DNA of 5,524 nt, from positions 1 through 5,524 of the forward strand of contig CAZTXD010000190.1 in NCBI GenBank assembly GCA_964617995.1, read 5' to 3'. Positions within the stretch are counted from its first letter, which is position 1. Each line of letters starts with the position of its first letter. Shown in pieces: positions 1 to 5,469 of the stretch. The notes under the pieces are model-generated. The model saw nothing but the letters and a program-made list of their open reading frames with translations, searched no databases and had not been told where the DNA came from. The translations under genes were made by a program, and so were the position numbers. Origin of the DNA: CAZTXD01 sp964617995 (GTDB lineage: Bacteria > Actinomycetota > Acidimicrobiia > Spongiisociales > ZC4RG35).

Positions 1-911
1 CCCAGGTCTATATCGGCCCCGGTGACGATCCCGTTGTCGCCGAAGCCGTTGCCTCCGCCGGTGGAGAGTGCGTGGACAGTCCCGGTGAAGCCGACTCCCT
101 GGTGTGGCTGTCTCCATCCATGCCCGATCTGGAGGCGGCGCTTCATTCCGGTGTTCGATGGGTCCAACTGAAGTCTGCGGGGATAGACCATGTGATCCGC
201 TCCGGGTTGGTGGACACGACGAGGGTTTGGACCTCCGCGCGGGGGGCATACGCCGAAGAAGTTGCAGAGCACGGGCTGACGCTGATGCTCGCCGCTGCCA
301 GGCGGTTACACGAGATCATTCCCGCGCGGAGCTGGGGCGAGCCCGGAACACGATTCGGGCGCGTTTTTGCAGGCTCGAAGGTGACCATCCTCGGGACAGG
401 CGCCATCGGGCAAGCGCTCATCGCTCTCATGGAGCCGTTCGGGGTCCATGTCACAGCTGTCACCCGTTCCGGTCGGGAGGTCCCCGGAGTCGATATCTCC
501 CTACCTGCAGCAGAGACGGACGCGGCCCTCGCCCATGCTGACTTCGTCGTTCTCGCAGCGCCGTCGACTCCCGAGACCGTCGGTTTGATCGGTAGGAGAC
601 GACTGGAGCTGATGTCCACCAGCGCATGGCTCGTCAACATCGGCCGCGGTGATCTGGTCGACACCGAGGACCTCGTTGAAGCACTGCGCGCGGGAGCCAT
701 CGCCGGCGTCGCCCTCGACGTGACGGATCCCGAGCCGCTTCCGGATGGACACCCGTTGTGGGGTCTCCCGAATGTGATCATCACACCCCACACCTCCAAT
801 CCACCGGCGGCCAACTCCCAGACGCTCGCTGCCCGGGTAGCCCGGAATCTTCAGCGCTTGCAGAACGGTGAGGAGATGGAGGGCCTCATCGACCCAGAGA
901 GAGGCTACTGA
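1..911 (+). CDS. D-2-hydroxyacid dehydrogenase, NAD(P)-dependent (5'-partial)
   Basis: A cytoplasmic oxidoreductase of the D-isomer-specific 2-hydroxyacid dehydrogenase family, which interconverts 2-oxoacids and D-2-hydroxyacids with NAD(P)H. The frame is open to the left edge (first whole codon at base 3, beginning QVYIGPGDDPVV), so the GTG at base 72 is internal and the true start lies upstream. 302 codons are visible against a usual length of about 310-330, so little is missing. Counting from the codon at 72, I see the Rossmann motif GTGAIG (108-113), the catalytic Arg in NIGRGDLVD (R192), the catalytic Glu in DPEPLP (E221) and the catalytic His in TPHTS (H240). After the second Rossmann strand the sequence reads VTRSG, with Arg instead of the Asp usual in NAD-specific members, so NADP(H) preference is inferred. 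The substrate cannot be told; glyoxylate/hydroxypyruvate-reductase-like activity is one possibility. The nitroreductase follows 24 bases downstream, suggesting an operon. Confidence 0.9.
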   Translation, partial: QVYIGPGDDPVVAEAVASAGGECVDSPGEADSLVWLSPSMPDLEAALHSGVRWVQLKSAGIDHVIRSGLVDTTRVWTSARGAYAEEVAEHGLTLMLAAARRLHEIIPARSWGEPGTRFGRVFAGSKVTILGTGAIGQALIALMEPFGVHVTAVTRSGREVPGVDISLPAAETDAALAHADFVVLAAPSTPETVGLIGRRRLELMSTSAWLVNIGRGDLVDTEDLVEALRAGAIAGVALDVTDPEPLPDGHPLWGLPNVIITPHTSNPPAANSQTLAARVARNLQRLQNGEEMEGLIDPERGY

Positions 912-935
912 GTTGGCGGTCCGGGACATCGGGTC

Positions 936-1949
936 ATGTTTCAACACTGGGTCTCGATCTCTCCGATCGGCTTGACCGTGGGCGAGCGAGCAAAGCGTCC
1001 GATAAGACAGCGGATTGGTCACCGCAGGAGCCAGCTCAAGCATGTGCTCGAAAGAATCGCTGAGGTGCGCCGCGAGCTCAGGCACCTGGGACCAACCGAT
1101 AATGAGTCCGGCGCCTCCCCCTCCGCGCGCCACGTCGAAGCTCAGCTGATGAAGGATTATCACCGTCTCGAGAAGGGGCTGGGGTTTCGGGAGCCTCGAC
1201 ATGACTTCGGTTCGGTCCCCCGTTCGCGCCTGGCGCGGGACGTCCTACGAGCACGCGGACAGCCAATCGAGGGTTCTATCACCAGCGCCGCAGAGGATGT
1301 GATCTCAGCTCACGACCTATGGGTGCATTCTGGAACGAGGCTCGACGTTTGTGACGGTGGCGTCGTCCGACGCCTTACCCCCGAAGACATCGTGGGCGGC
1401 ACTCTCGATGATCCAGAAGCATTCTTCACTACAAGGCACAGCGTGCGCGATTTTGATGATCAACGCGTACCGGATCTCTCCATCCTCGAGCGAGCAGTGC
1501 GGCTTGCCCAGACCGCGCCATCGGTCTGTAACCGCCAAGCGGTCGGTGTCAATCTGTATCGCGAGAAGAAAGACATTGTGCGAGTCCTCGAGTTGCAGCG
1601 TGGTAGTCGCGGCTTCCGTGAATTCGTCCCCGCTCTCTTTGTAGTCCACGTCGATACCCGCCTCTTCAGTGTGGTTGGTGAACGCAACCAAAAGTGGATG
1701 GACGGTGGACTTTTCGCCATGACCCTCAACCTTGCTCTGCATTCTCTCGGGTTGGTGACTTGCATGCTCAATTGGGCCGTCGACAATGACCTGCATGAGG
1801 AGATGAGGTCGCTTCTCGGTCTGGCGAGTCATCAGGATGTGGTGGTCTTGATGGCCGTCGGCTACCCACCGCCGACCTACTACTCGGCGAGATCCGGCAG
1901 ACGCGGAATCGACGAAGTTATGTCGGTCGATCCACCGTTGCAGAGATGA
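936..1949 (+). CDS. Nitroreductase-family flavoprotein with N-terminal EKGL extension
   Basis: A 337-residue protein whose C-terminal half (about 160-315) is a nitroreductase-like FMN domain. It shows the FMN-phosphate motif RHSVRDF (167-173), APSVCNRQ (194-201), the central helix GGLFAMTLNLALHSLGL (257-273) and the terminal strand ending in GYPPP (309-313). The first 150 residues are extra compared with a standard 190-220 residue nitroreductase. They carry HRLEKGL (76-82) followed by PRHDFG; I recall this H-x-x-EKGL motif from nitroreductase-like proteins in surface-polysaccharide loci, so a role in modifying a sugar or other biosynthetic intermediate is possible but inferred. No signal peptide or membrane segment is seen, so it is probably cytoplasmic. 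ATG 936 is the only candidate between the upstream stop and the conserved part with reasonable spacing, but its ribosome site is weak (GGGA at 923-926), and translational coupling to the dehydrogenase is likely. Substrate and redox partner are unknown. Confidence 0.85.
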   Translation: MFQHWVSISPIGLTVGERAKRPIRQRIGHRRSQLKHVLERIAEVRRELRHLGPTDNESGASPSARHVEAQLMKDYHRLEKGLGFREPRHDFGSVPRSRLARDVLRARGQPIEGSITSAAEDVISAHDLWVHSGTRLDVCDGGVVRRLTPEDIVGGTLDDPEAFFTTRHSVRDFDDQRVPDLSILERAVRLAQTAPSVCNRQAVGVNLYREKKDIVRVLELQRGSRGFREFVPALFVVHVDTRLFSVVGERNQKWMDGGLFAMTLNLALHSLGLVTCMLNWAVDNDLHEEMRSLLGLASHQDVVVLMAVGYPPPTYYSARSGRRGIDEVMSVDPPLQR

Positions 1950-1962
1950 GAAGTTCGAAAAC

Positions 1963-1984
1963 TGGCGGGGTGAACTGCCCGTCA
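1963..1984. terminator. Hairpin between convergent genes, possible terminator
   Basis: Bases 1963-1969 (TGGCGGG) can pair with 1978-1984 (CCCGTCA) around an 8-base loop, with one G-U wobble when read on the plus strand. It lies 14 bases after the nitroreductase stop and 26 bases after the regulator stop on the other strand. On the minus strand the hairpin is followed by GTTTTC, a short U-run suited to ending the regulator transcript, but there the wobble pair becomes an A-C mismatch. It may serve both directions weakly. Confidence 0.35.
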
Positions 1985-2009
1985 CGTTCGGTCGACTAGT
2001 AGCTAAGCG

Positions 2010-2792
2010 TCAAACGACCCGAACAGCAGCTTCCCCTTCGACTCGGTAGTAAGGGGAGTGTTGGAGGTGTTCGGAGAGGACGTGCTGCACCTTTTCTCCG
2101 TCGCCTTCTGCGATGGCTTCGATGACCATCTTGTGACCTTCGGCGCCATGTTCGCGCACCGATCGCTCCGCTTCTTTCGTGTCGTCTTTCGAGTACTTAT
2201 CCCAGGTTTCGTCCCTCGACGACCACAGATGGTCGAGTGCTCCCACGACCAGGATGAGCGTCTGATTGCCACAGGCGTTGATCATCTGCTCGTGGAATCG
2301 CCGGGCCACCTTCGTGAATTCGACCGGGTCGTCCATGACCGTCAGGCTCTCCTCGTGGAGACGTTGCAGCGGCTCCACCACAGTCTCCTTCCGGTCGGGG
2401 CGCTTGGAGCAAAGCACGGCACACGCCGGCTCCAAGGCTCGGAGAGCGATCGACAGGTCCTCCAACTGCACTTGGCGCGACTGCAGCACGAGACCCAACA
2501 TGTGGGCGGCATTGTTTGCCTGCGGGCCATGAACGATTGCCCCGCCTGTCTTCCCACGGCGTACCGTGATGAGGCCCTCCGACTCCAGAATCCTCATCGC
2601 CTCGCGAAGCGACGGCAGGCTCACACGAAACTCGGCGAGGAGATCCTCTTGCTTTGGAAGTGATTCTCCCGGTTCCATGTCGCCGGCGACGATGCGCTCA
2701 CGGAGAACCGCCGCCACCATGTCGGCCAACCGGGGTTGTCGCAGTTGGGTGGAGCCCGTATCGCTACCTGGCTCGCCAAAAGAATATGCCAC
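2010..2792 (-). CDS. GntR-family transcriptional regulator, FadR/FCD subfamily
   Basis: A 260-residue one-component DNA-binding regulator. Residues 20-88 form the GntR winged helix (start of helix 1 at RLADMVAAVLRERI, then PGESLP, VSLPSLREAMRILESEGLI and VRRGKTGGAIV). Residues about 105-245 form the helical FCD effector domain, which in this subfamily usually binds carboxylates or acyl groups. Three FCD histidines appear kept (H167 in RRFHEQM, H220 in GHKMVIEAI, H242 in SEHLQHS), but the Asp usual four residues before the first His is Ala163, so the metal site may be altered. The start is the GTG at 2792: an in-frame TGA lies just upstream (2802-2804), and GAGAGGAG ends only three bases before the GTG, an unusually close ribosome site. 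It is divergent from the aconitase over 152 bases, so it probably controls that gene and itself; citrate or a related acid is the natural guess for its ligand but is not shown. Confidence 0.92.
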   Translation of the reverse strand: MAYSFGEPGSDTGSTQLRQPRLADMVAAVLRERIVAGDMEPGESLPKQEDLLAEFRVSLPSLREAMRILESEGLITVRRGKTGGAIVHGPQANNAAHMLGLVLQSRQVQLEDLSIALRALEPACAVLCSKRPDRKETVVEPLQRLHEESLTVMDDPVEFTKVARRFHEQMINACGNQTLILVVGALDHLWSSRDETWDKYSKDDTKEAERSVREHGAEGHKMVIEAIAEGDGEKVQHVLSEHLQHSPYYRVEGEAAVRVV

Positions 2793-2885
2793 AGACTCCT
2801 CTCAAACGCCCTTGCTCGAGACCTTACACGCTGCTGACTGGAGCCAAGTGGACATCCGGCTCGGTCGCTCTGTGTATAGCCGCTT

Positions 2886-2908
2886 ATCAATGATATCTTT
2901 ATATTGAT
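2886..2908. repeat. Inverted repeat ATCAAT-N11-ATTGAT, candidate operator
   Basis: A perfect 6-base inverted repeat (2886-2891 and 2903-2908) centred on 2897 lies over both candidate -10 boxes, with the palindrome GATATC (2892-2897) inside. The 17-base spacing between equivalent arm positions places the two arms on roughly similar faces of the helix, as for a dimeric regulator. Because the region is AT-rich, chance cannot be excluded. Confidence 0.4.
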
Positions 2909-2917
2909 GAATGTCCA
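2890..2917 (-). promoter_or_regulatory. Candidate sigma-70-type promoter for the GntR gene
   Basis: On the minus strand TGGACA (2917-2912, five of six matches to TTGACA) is followed after 16 bases by TATCAT (2895-2890, five of six matches to TATAAT). Transcription would start near 2883 and give a leader of about 90 bases before the GTG start. It overlaps the candidate aconitase promoter, so the two genes could compete for polymerase or be repressed together. This is read from consensus only. Confidence 0.45.
2900..2905 (+). promoter_or_regulatory. Candidate -10 box for aconitase
   Basis: TATATT matches TATAAT at five of six positions and would place the transcript start near 2911-2912, about 33 bases before the aconitase GTG. 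The -35 position 17 bases upstream (TAGCCG, 2877-2882) is poor. An alternative is the extended -10 TGATATCTT at 2891-2899. The weak -35 suggests either an activator or a different sigma factor, or that the guess is wrong. Confidence 0.35.
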
Positions 2918-2935
2918 GCACCCCTGACATCGAAT

Positions 2936-2940
2936 GGAGA
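2936..2940 (+). promoter_or_regulatory. Ribosome binding site of aconitase
   Basis: GGAGA ends four bases before the GTG at 2945. No ATG, GTG or TTG lies upstream in the same frame within the AT-rich region, so this site decides the aconitase start. Confidence 0.7.
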
Positions 2941-2944
2941 CCTC

Positions 2945-5224
2945 GTGAGCGCCGGTGCATGTGTGGAGCCTGAGGAAGTCCGCGGCGTCTATGAAAGAGC
3001 AGCCGAGGCACTCGAGATTGGACGCAAGGACCTCAACCGGCCCTTGAGGTTGACCGACAAGCTTCTGATTTCGCACGTCGCGCCGTCAGAAATCGGATCG
3101 ATCGACACGAAGGACTCGAATCTCACTCTCCGACCGGATCGTCTGGCAATGCCGGACAGCTCGGCACAAATGGCGCTACTCCAATTCATCAGCACCGGCC
3201 GTCGCTCCGTTGCGATACCGACAACCATCCACTGCGACCACCTCATACGGGCGAAAGTAGGATCCACAACCGATCTGGCCGTCAGTGAGGCCGAGAACGA
3301 AGAGGTCTACGAGTTCCTCGCCTCGGCGAGCGCCAAGTACGGGATCGGACTCTGGGCGCCTGGTAGCGGGATCATTCATCAGGTGATTCTGGAGCGCTAC
3401 GCCTATCCCGGCGGGATGCTGCTGGGTGCCGATTCGCATACCCCCAATGCCGGGGGAATGGGAATGCTCGCAATCGGAGCGGGCGGTGCACAGGCCGTCG
3501 ATCTCATGGTGGGACAGCCATATCAACTTCCCCGGCAACGCGTGATCGGCATCGAGCTCACCGGCCAACTCCATGGCTTCGCCTCGGCGAAGGACGTGAT
3601 CCTTCTGATCGCCAAGGAGTTGACTGTGCGCGGTGGCACAGGAGCCATCATCGAGTACTTCGGTGACGGGGCATCGTCGCTGAGCACCACAGGCAGGGCA
3701 ACCATCTGCAACATGGGCGCGGAACTAGGGGCGACGACCAGTGTCTTCCCGGCTGACGATGCGACTGTCAGATATCTGGAGGCGACCGGCCGGGCAGATA
3801 TCGCCGGTCTCGTCGCCCCCTCGAAGGACCTGATAACCCCGGACCAGGAAGTGGTTGCTTCTCCCCAGGATCACTATGACCAGTATCTGAGGATCGATCT
3901 CGACGAGTTGGAGCCCCAGATCGTCGGTCCGCATTCGCCGGATCGTGGCCGTGATCTTTCCCAGCTGCGAACAGAACTCGATGAGGAGGGTTGGCCCGCC
4001 GTCCCCGCCCAAGCGCTGGTGGGCTCTTGCACGAATTCCTCATACGAGGACATGGGAAGAGCGGCACACGTTGCTCGCCAAGCCATCGAGGCCGGTATGC
4101 GTGTGAAGGTTCCCCTACTCGTGACTCCTGGCTCCGAGACGATTCGAGCCACGATCGAACGAGATGGGCTTCTTGCCGACCTCGAAGCGATAGGTGCAAC
4201 CGTCCTTGCCAACGCCTGCGGACCATGCATCGGGCAATGGGACAGAACCGATGTGCAGCCAGGTCAGACCAACTCCATCATCACTTCGTACAACCGAAAC
4301 TTCCCTGGTCGCAACGATGGGTCTTCGCAGACTCTCGCCTTCATCGCCTCGCCCGAGGTCGTGGTGGCCATGGCACTGGCCGGAACCCTCGACTTCGACC
4401 CGGCTCGGGACCATTTGACAGGGCAAGACGGCGCTGCGCTGGCGTTGACCTCGCCGGAGTCCGTGGTGACATTGCCTGAGCTCGGGTTCGCCGGCGGCTC
4501 CGAAGGTTTCCTCCCCCCTGTGGAAGGAGAAGCCGCGGCCGAGATAACGGTGTCAATACGGGAAGACAGCGATCGTCTGCAGCTCCTGGATGCCTTTCCG
4601 CCATGGACAGAAGATGTGTATCGCCAGCTTCCCATTCTGTTGAAGGTCGATGGCAAGTGCACCACCGACCACATCTCACCCGCGGGAGTCTGGCTGCGCT
4701 ATCGAGGACATCTGGATCGGATCTCCGACAACCTATTCACAGGAGCAGTGAACGCCTTTGCCGACGAGGCAGGCTGGGGGATCGATCAGATCGACGGCTC
4801 AGAGCGCCATCTCCATGAGATAGCGAGGCGATACAGGTCGGAAGGGTTGCCCTGGGTCGTGATCGGGCATGAGAACTACGGCGAGGGGTCTTCGCGCGAG
4901 CACGCCGCAATGGAACCTCGTCATCTCGGCTGTATCGCTGTCGTCGCCTTGAGCTTTGCTCGGATCCACGAGATGAATCTCAAGAAGCACGGGATCCTTC
5001 CGTTGACTTTCGTGGACCCCACTCACCATGAGCAGCTTGGACCGGCAGACCGGATCGACATCGAAGGCCTATCCGCCCTCCAACCCGGGGAACCGCTGGA
5101 GCTTCTCATCACTCCCTCGGATGGGTCGGAATGGTCCATGCCGTGCATGCACACCCTCACCGAGAGCGAGATCGAATGGTTCCGCGCTGGGTCTGCGTTG
5201 AACTCATTCACGCGGACCACTTGA
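2945..5224 (+). CDS. acn: Aconitate hydratase, mitochondrial type
   Basis: A 759-residue cytoplasmic [4Fe-4S] enzyme that isomerises citrate and isocitrate through cis-aconitate in the TCA and glyoxylate cycles (EC 4.2.1.3). It is close over its full length to animal and yeast mitochondrial aconitase (about 755-780 residues) rather than the roughly 900-residue IRP/AcnA type. Cluster ligands are C362 (GSCTNSS), C425 and C428 (ACGPCIGQW), with the same 63- and 66-residue spacings as ACO2. Other active-site segments are present: IHCDH (95-99), DSHTPN (163-168), SYNRNFPGRND (448-458), KCTTDHIS (571-578) and GEGSSREHAA (646-655), the last with the catalytic Ser. The C-terminal swivelling domain is complete and ends in IEWFRAGSALN. 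Departures from ACO2 include Gln183 for Asp in GGADAVD, QPYQL for IPWEL, and His642 for Asp in GDENYGEG. The GTG start is set by GGAGA at 2936-2940. Control by the divergent GntR gene is likely. Confidence 0.96.
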   Translation: MSAGACVEPEEVRGVYERAAEALEIGRKDLNRPLRLTDKLLISHVAPSEIGSIDTKDSNLTLRPDRLAMPDSSAQMALLQFISTGRRSVAIPTTIHCDHLIRAKVGSTTDLAVSEAENEEVYEFLASASAKYGIGLWAPGSGIIHQVILERYAYPGGMLLGADSHTPNAGGMGMLAIGAGGAQAVDLMVGQPYQLPRQRVIGIELTGQLHGFASAKDVILLIAKELTVRGGTGAIIEYFGDGASSLSTTGRATICNMGAELGATTSVFPADDATVRYLEATGRADIAGLVAPSKDLITPDQEVVASPQDHYDQYLRIDLDELEPQIVGPHSPDRGRDLSQLRTELDEEGWPAVPAQALVGSCTNSSYEDMGRAAHVARQAIEAGMRVKVPLLVTPGSETIRATIERDGLLADLEAIGATVLANACGPCIGQWDRTDVQPGQTNSIITSYNRNFPGRNDGSSQTLAFIASPEVVVAMALAGTLDFDPARDHLTGQDGAALALTSPESVVTLPELGFAGGSEGFLPPVEGEAAAEITVSIREDSDRLQLLDAFPPWTEDVYRQLPILLKVDGKCTTDHISPAGVWLRYRGHLDRISDNLFTGAVNAFADEAGWGIDQIDGSERHLHEIARRYRSEGLPWVVIGHENYGEGSSREHAAMEPRHLGCIAVVALSFARIHEMNLKKHGILPLTFVDPTHHEQLGPADRIDIEGLSALQPGEPLELLITPSDGSEWSMPCMHTLTESEIEWFRAGSALNSFTRTT

Positions 5225-5273
5225 AGTCAACAGGGCTCCAAGCACTTCACTCCAGGTCGTGATCGCAGGGGCA

Positions 5274-5298
5274 TAGAGTGGATCATCGATGCACTCTG
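5274..5298 (+). terminator. Hairpin after aconitase, possible terminator
   Basis: AGAGTG (5275-5280) pairs with CACTCT (5292-5297), and ATC (5282-5284) pairs with GAT (5288-5290) inside it, separated by a single G-G mismatch and closed by a 3-base loop. It begins 50 bases after the aconitase stop. There is no U-run after it (GGGGCGTTTG follows), so it may be a 3'-end stabiliser or a weak terminator instead. Confidence 0.35.
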
Positions 5299-5300
5299 GG

Positions 5301-5405
5301 GCGTTTGACCCTCGTTTGACGCCGCCAGACAGACCGCCCGAATCCCCAACAACGACATGCCTTCCCGCCATCACAAGATTTGTTTCGACATCGCGCGTTT
5401 GACCC
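5301..5405 (+). repeat. Short direct repeat GCGTTTGACCC
   Basis: The 11-base word GCGTTTGACCC occurs exactly at 5301-5311 and 5395-5405, and a related CGTTTGAC lies at 5313-5320 right after the first copy. The shared core is GTTTGAC. Function is unknown; a protein-binding site or chance are both possible. Confidence 0.4.
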
Positions 5406-5425
5406 GGAGCCCCAAATGCCCTGCT

Positions 5426-5462
5426 CAGCACCTAGTTTCACCTGGTTCAGAACTAGGTACTG
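5426..5462. terminator. Long hairpin, possible terminator of the right-hand gene
   Basis: ACCTAGTT (5430-5437) and AACTAGGT (5451-5458) form a perfect 8-base stem. CAG (5426-5428) and CTG (5460-5462) extend it across one C-A mismatch, with a 13-base loop. It begins seven bases after the putative minus-strand stop at 5470-5472. Neither strand has a U-run after it, so a factor-dependent or structural role is equally possible. Confidence 0.4.
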
Positions 5463-5469
5463 TTGGAGT

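Larger units (their letters stand above)
2793..2944. promoter_or_regulatory. Shared divergent control region of the regulator and aconitase
   Basis: The only sequence between the two divergent genes. Its core, 2884-2912, has 24 A/T in 29 bases within otherwise GC-rich DNA. This core contains the candidate promoters for both directions and a 6-base inverted repeat; a further 7-base inverted repeat (TGGACAT at 2849-2855, ATGTCCA at 2911-2917) flanks it. The layout suits a GntR dimer or dimers blocking both promoters. No classical FadR-type operator of the form TGGT-N3-ACCA is present, so the true site is uncertain. Confidence 0.6.
5225..5469. other. Gap downstream of aconitase
   Basis: No gene is supported here. 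The stretch holds two hairpins (5274-5298 and 5426-5462) and an 11-base direct repeat, each listed separately. A 75-codon minus-strand frame (5204-5431) crosses it but has only about half G/C at third positions, below the neighbouring genes, and no ribosome site, so it is not called. Confidence 0.5.

Noticed and set aside
143..814. Long minus-strand frame opposite the dehydrogenase
   Set aside because: Mirror frame of a gene with clear family motifs; Ser/Arg/Pro-rich low-sense composition and no domain.
501..1202. Minus-strand frame of 233 codons spanning the dehydrogenase/nitroreductase junction
   Set aside because: Crosses two well-supported genes on the other strand and shows no recognisable motif.
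1317..1985. Minus-strand frame of 222 codons opposite the nitroreductase
   Set aside because: Antisense shadow of the flavoprotein domain; no start signal or domain.
2058..2663. Plus-strand frame of 201 codons opposite the GntR gene
   Set aside because: The minus strand encodes an unmistakable GntR winged helix and FCD domain; the plus frame resembles no known protein.
5204..5431. Minus-strand frame of 75 codons, containing VVVGDSGGLSGGVKRG, overlapping the aconitase 3' end
   Set aside because: About half of third positions are G/C, lower than in the real genes. It starts directly after a TAG, inside a hairpin, has no ribosome site, and runs into the aconitase coding end. No family recognised.
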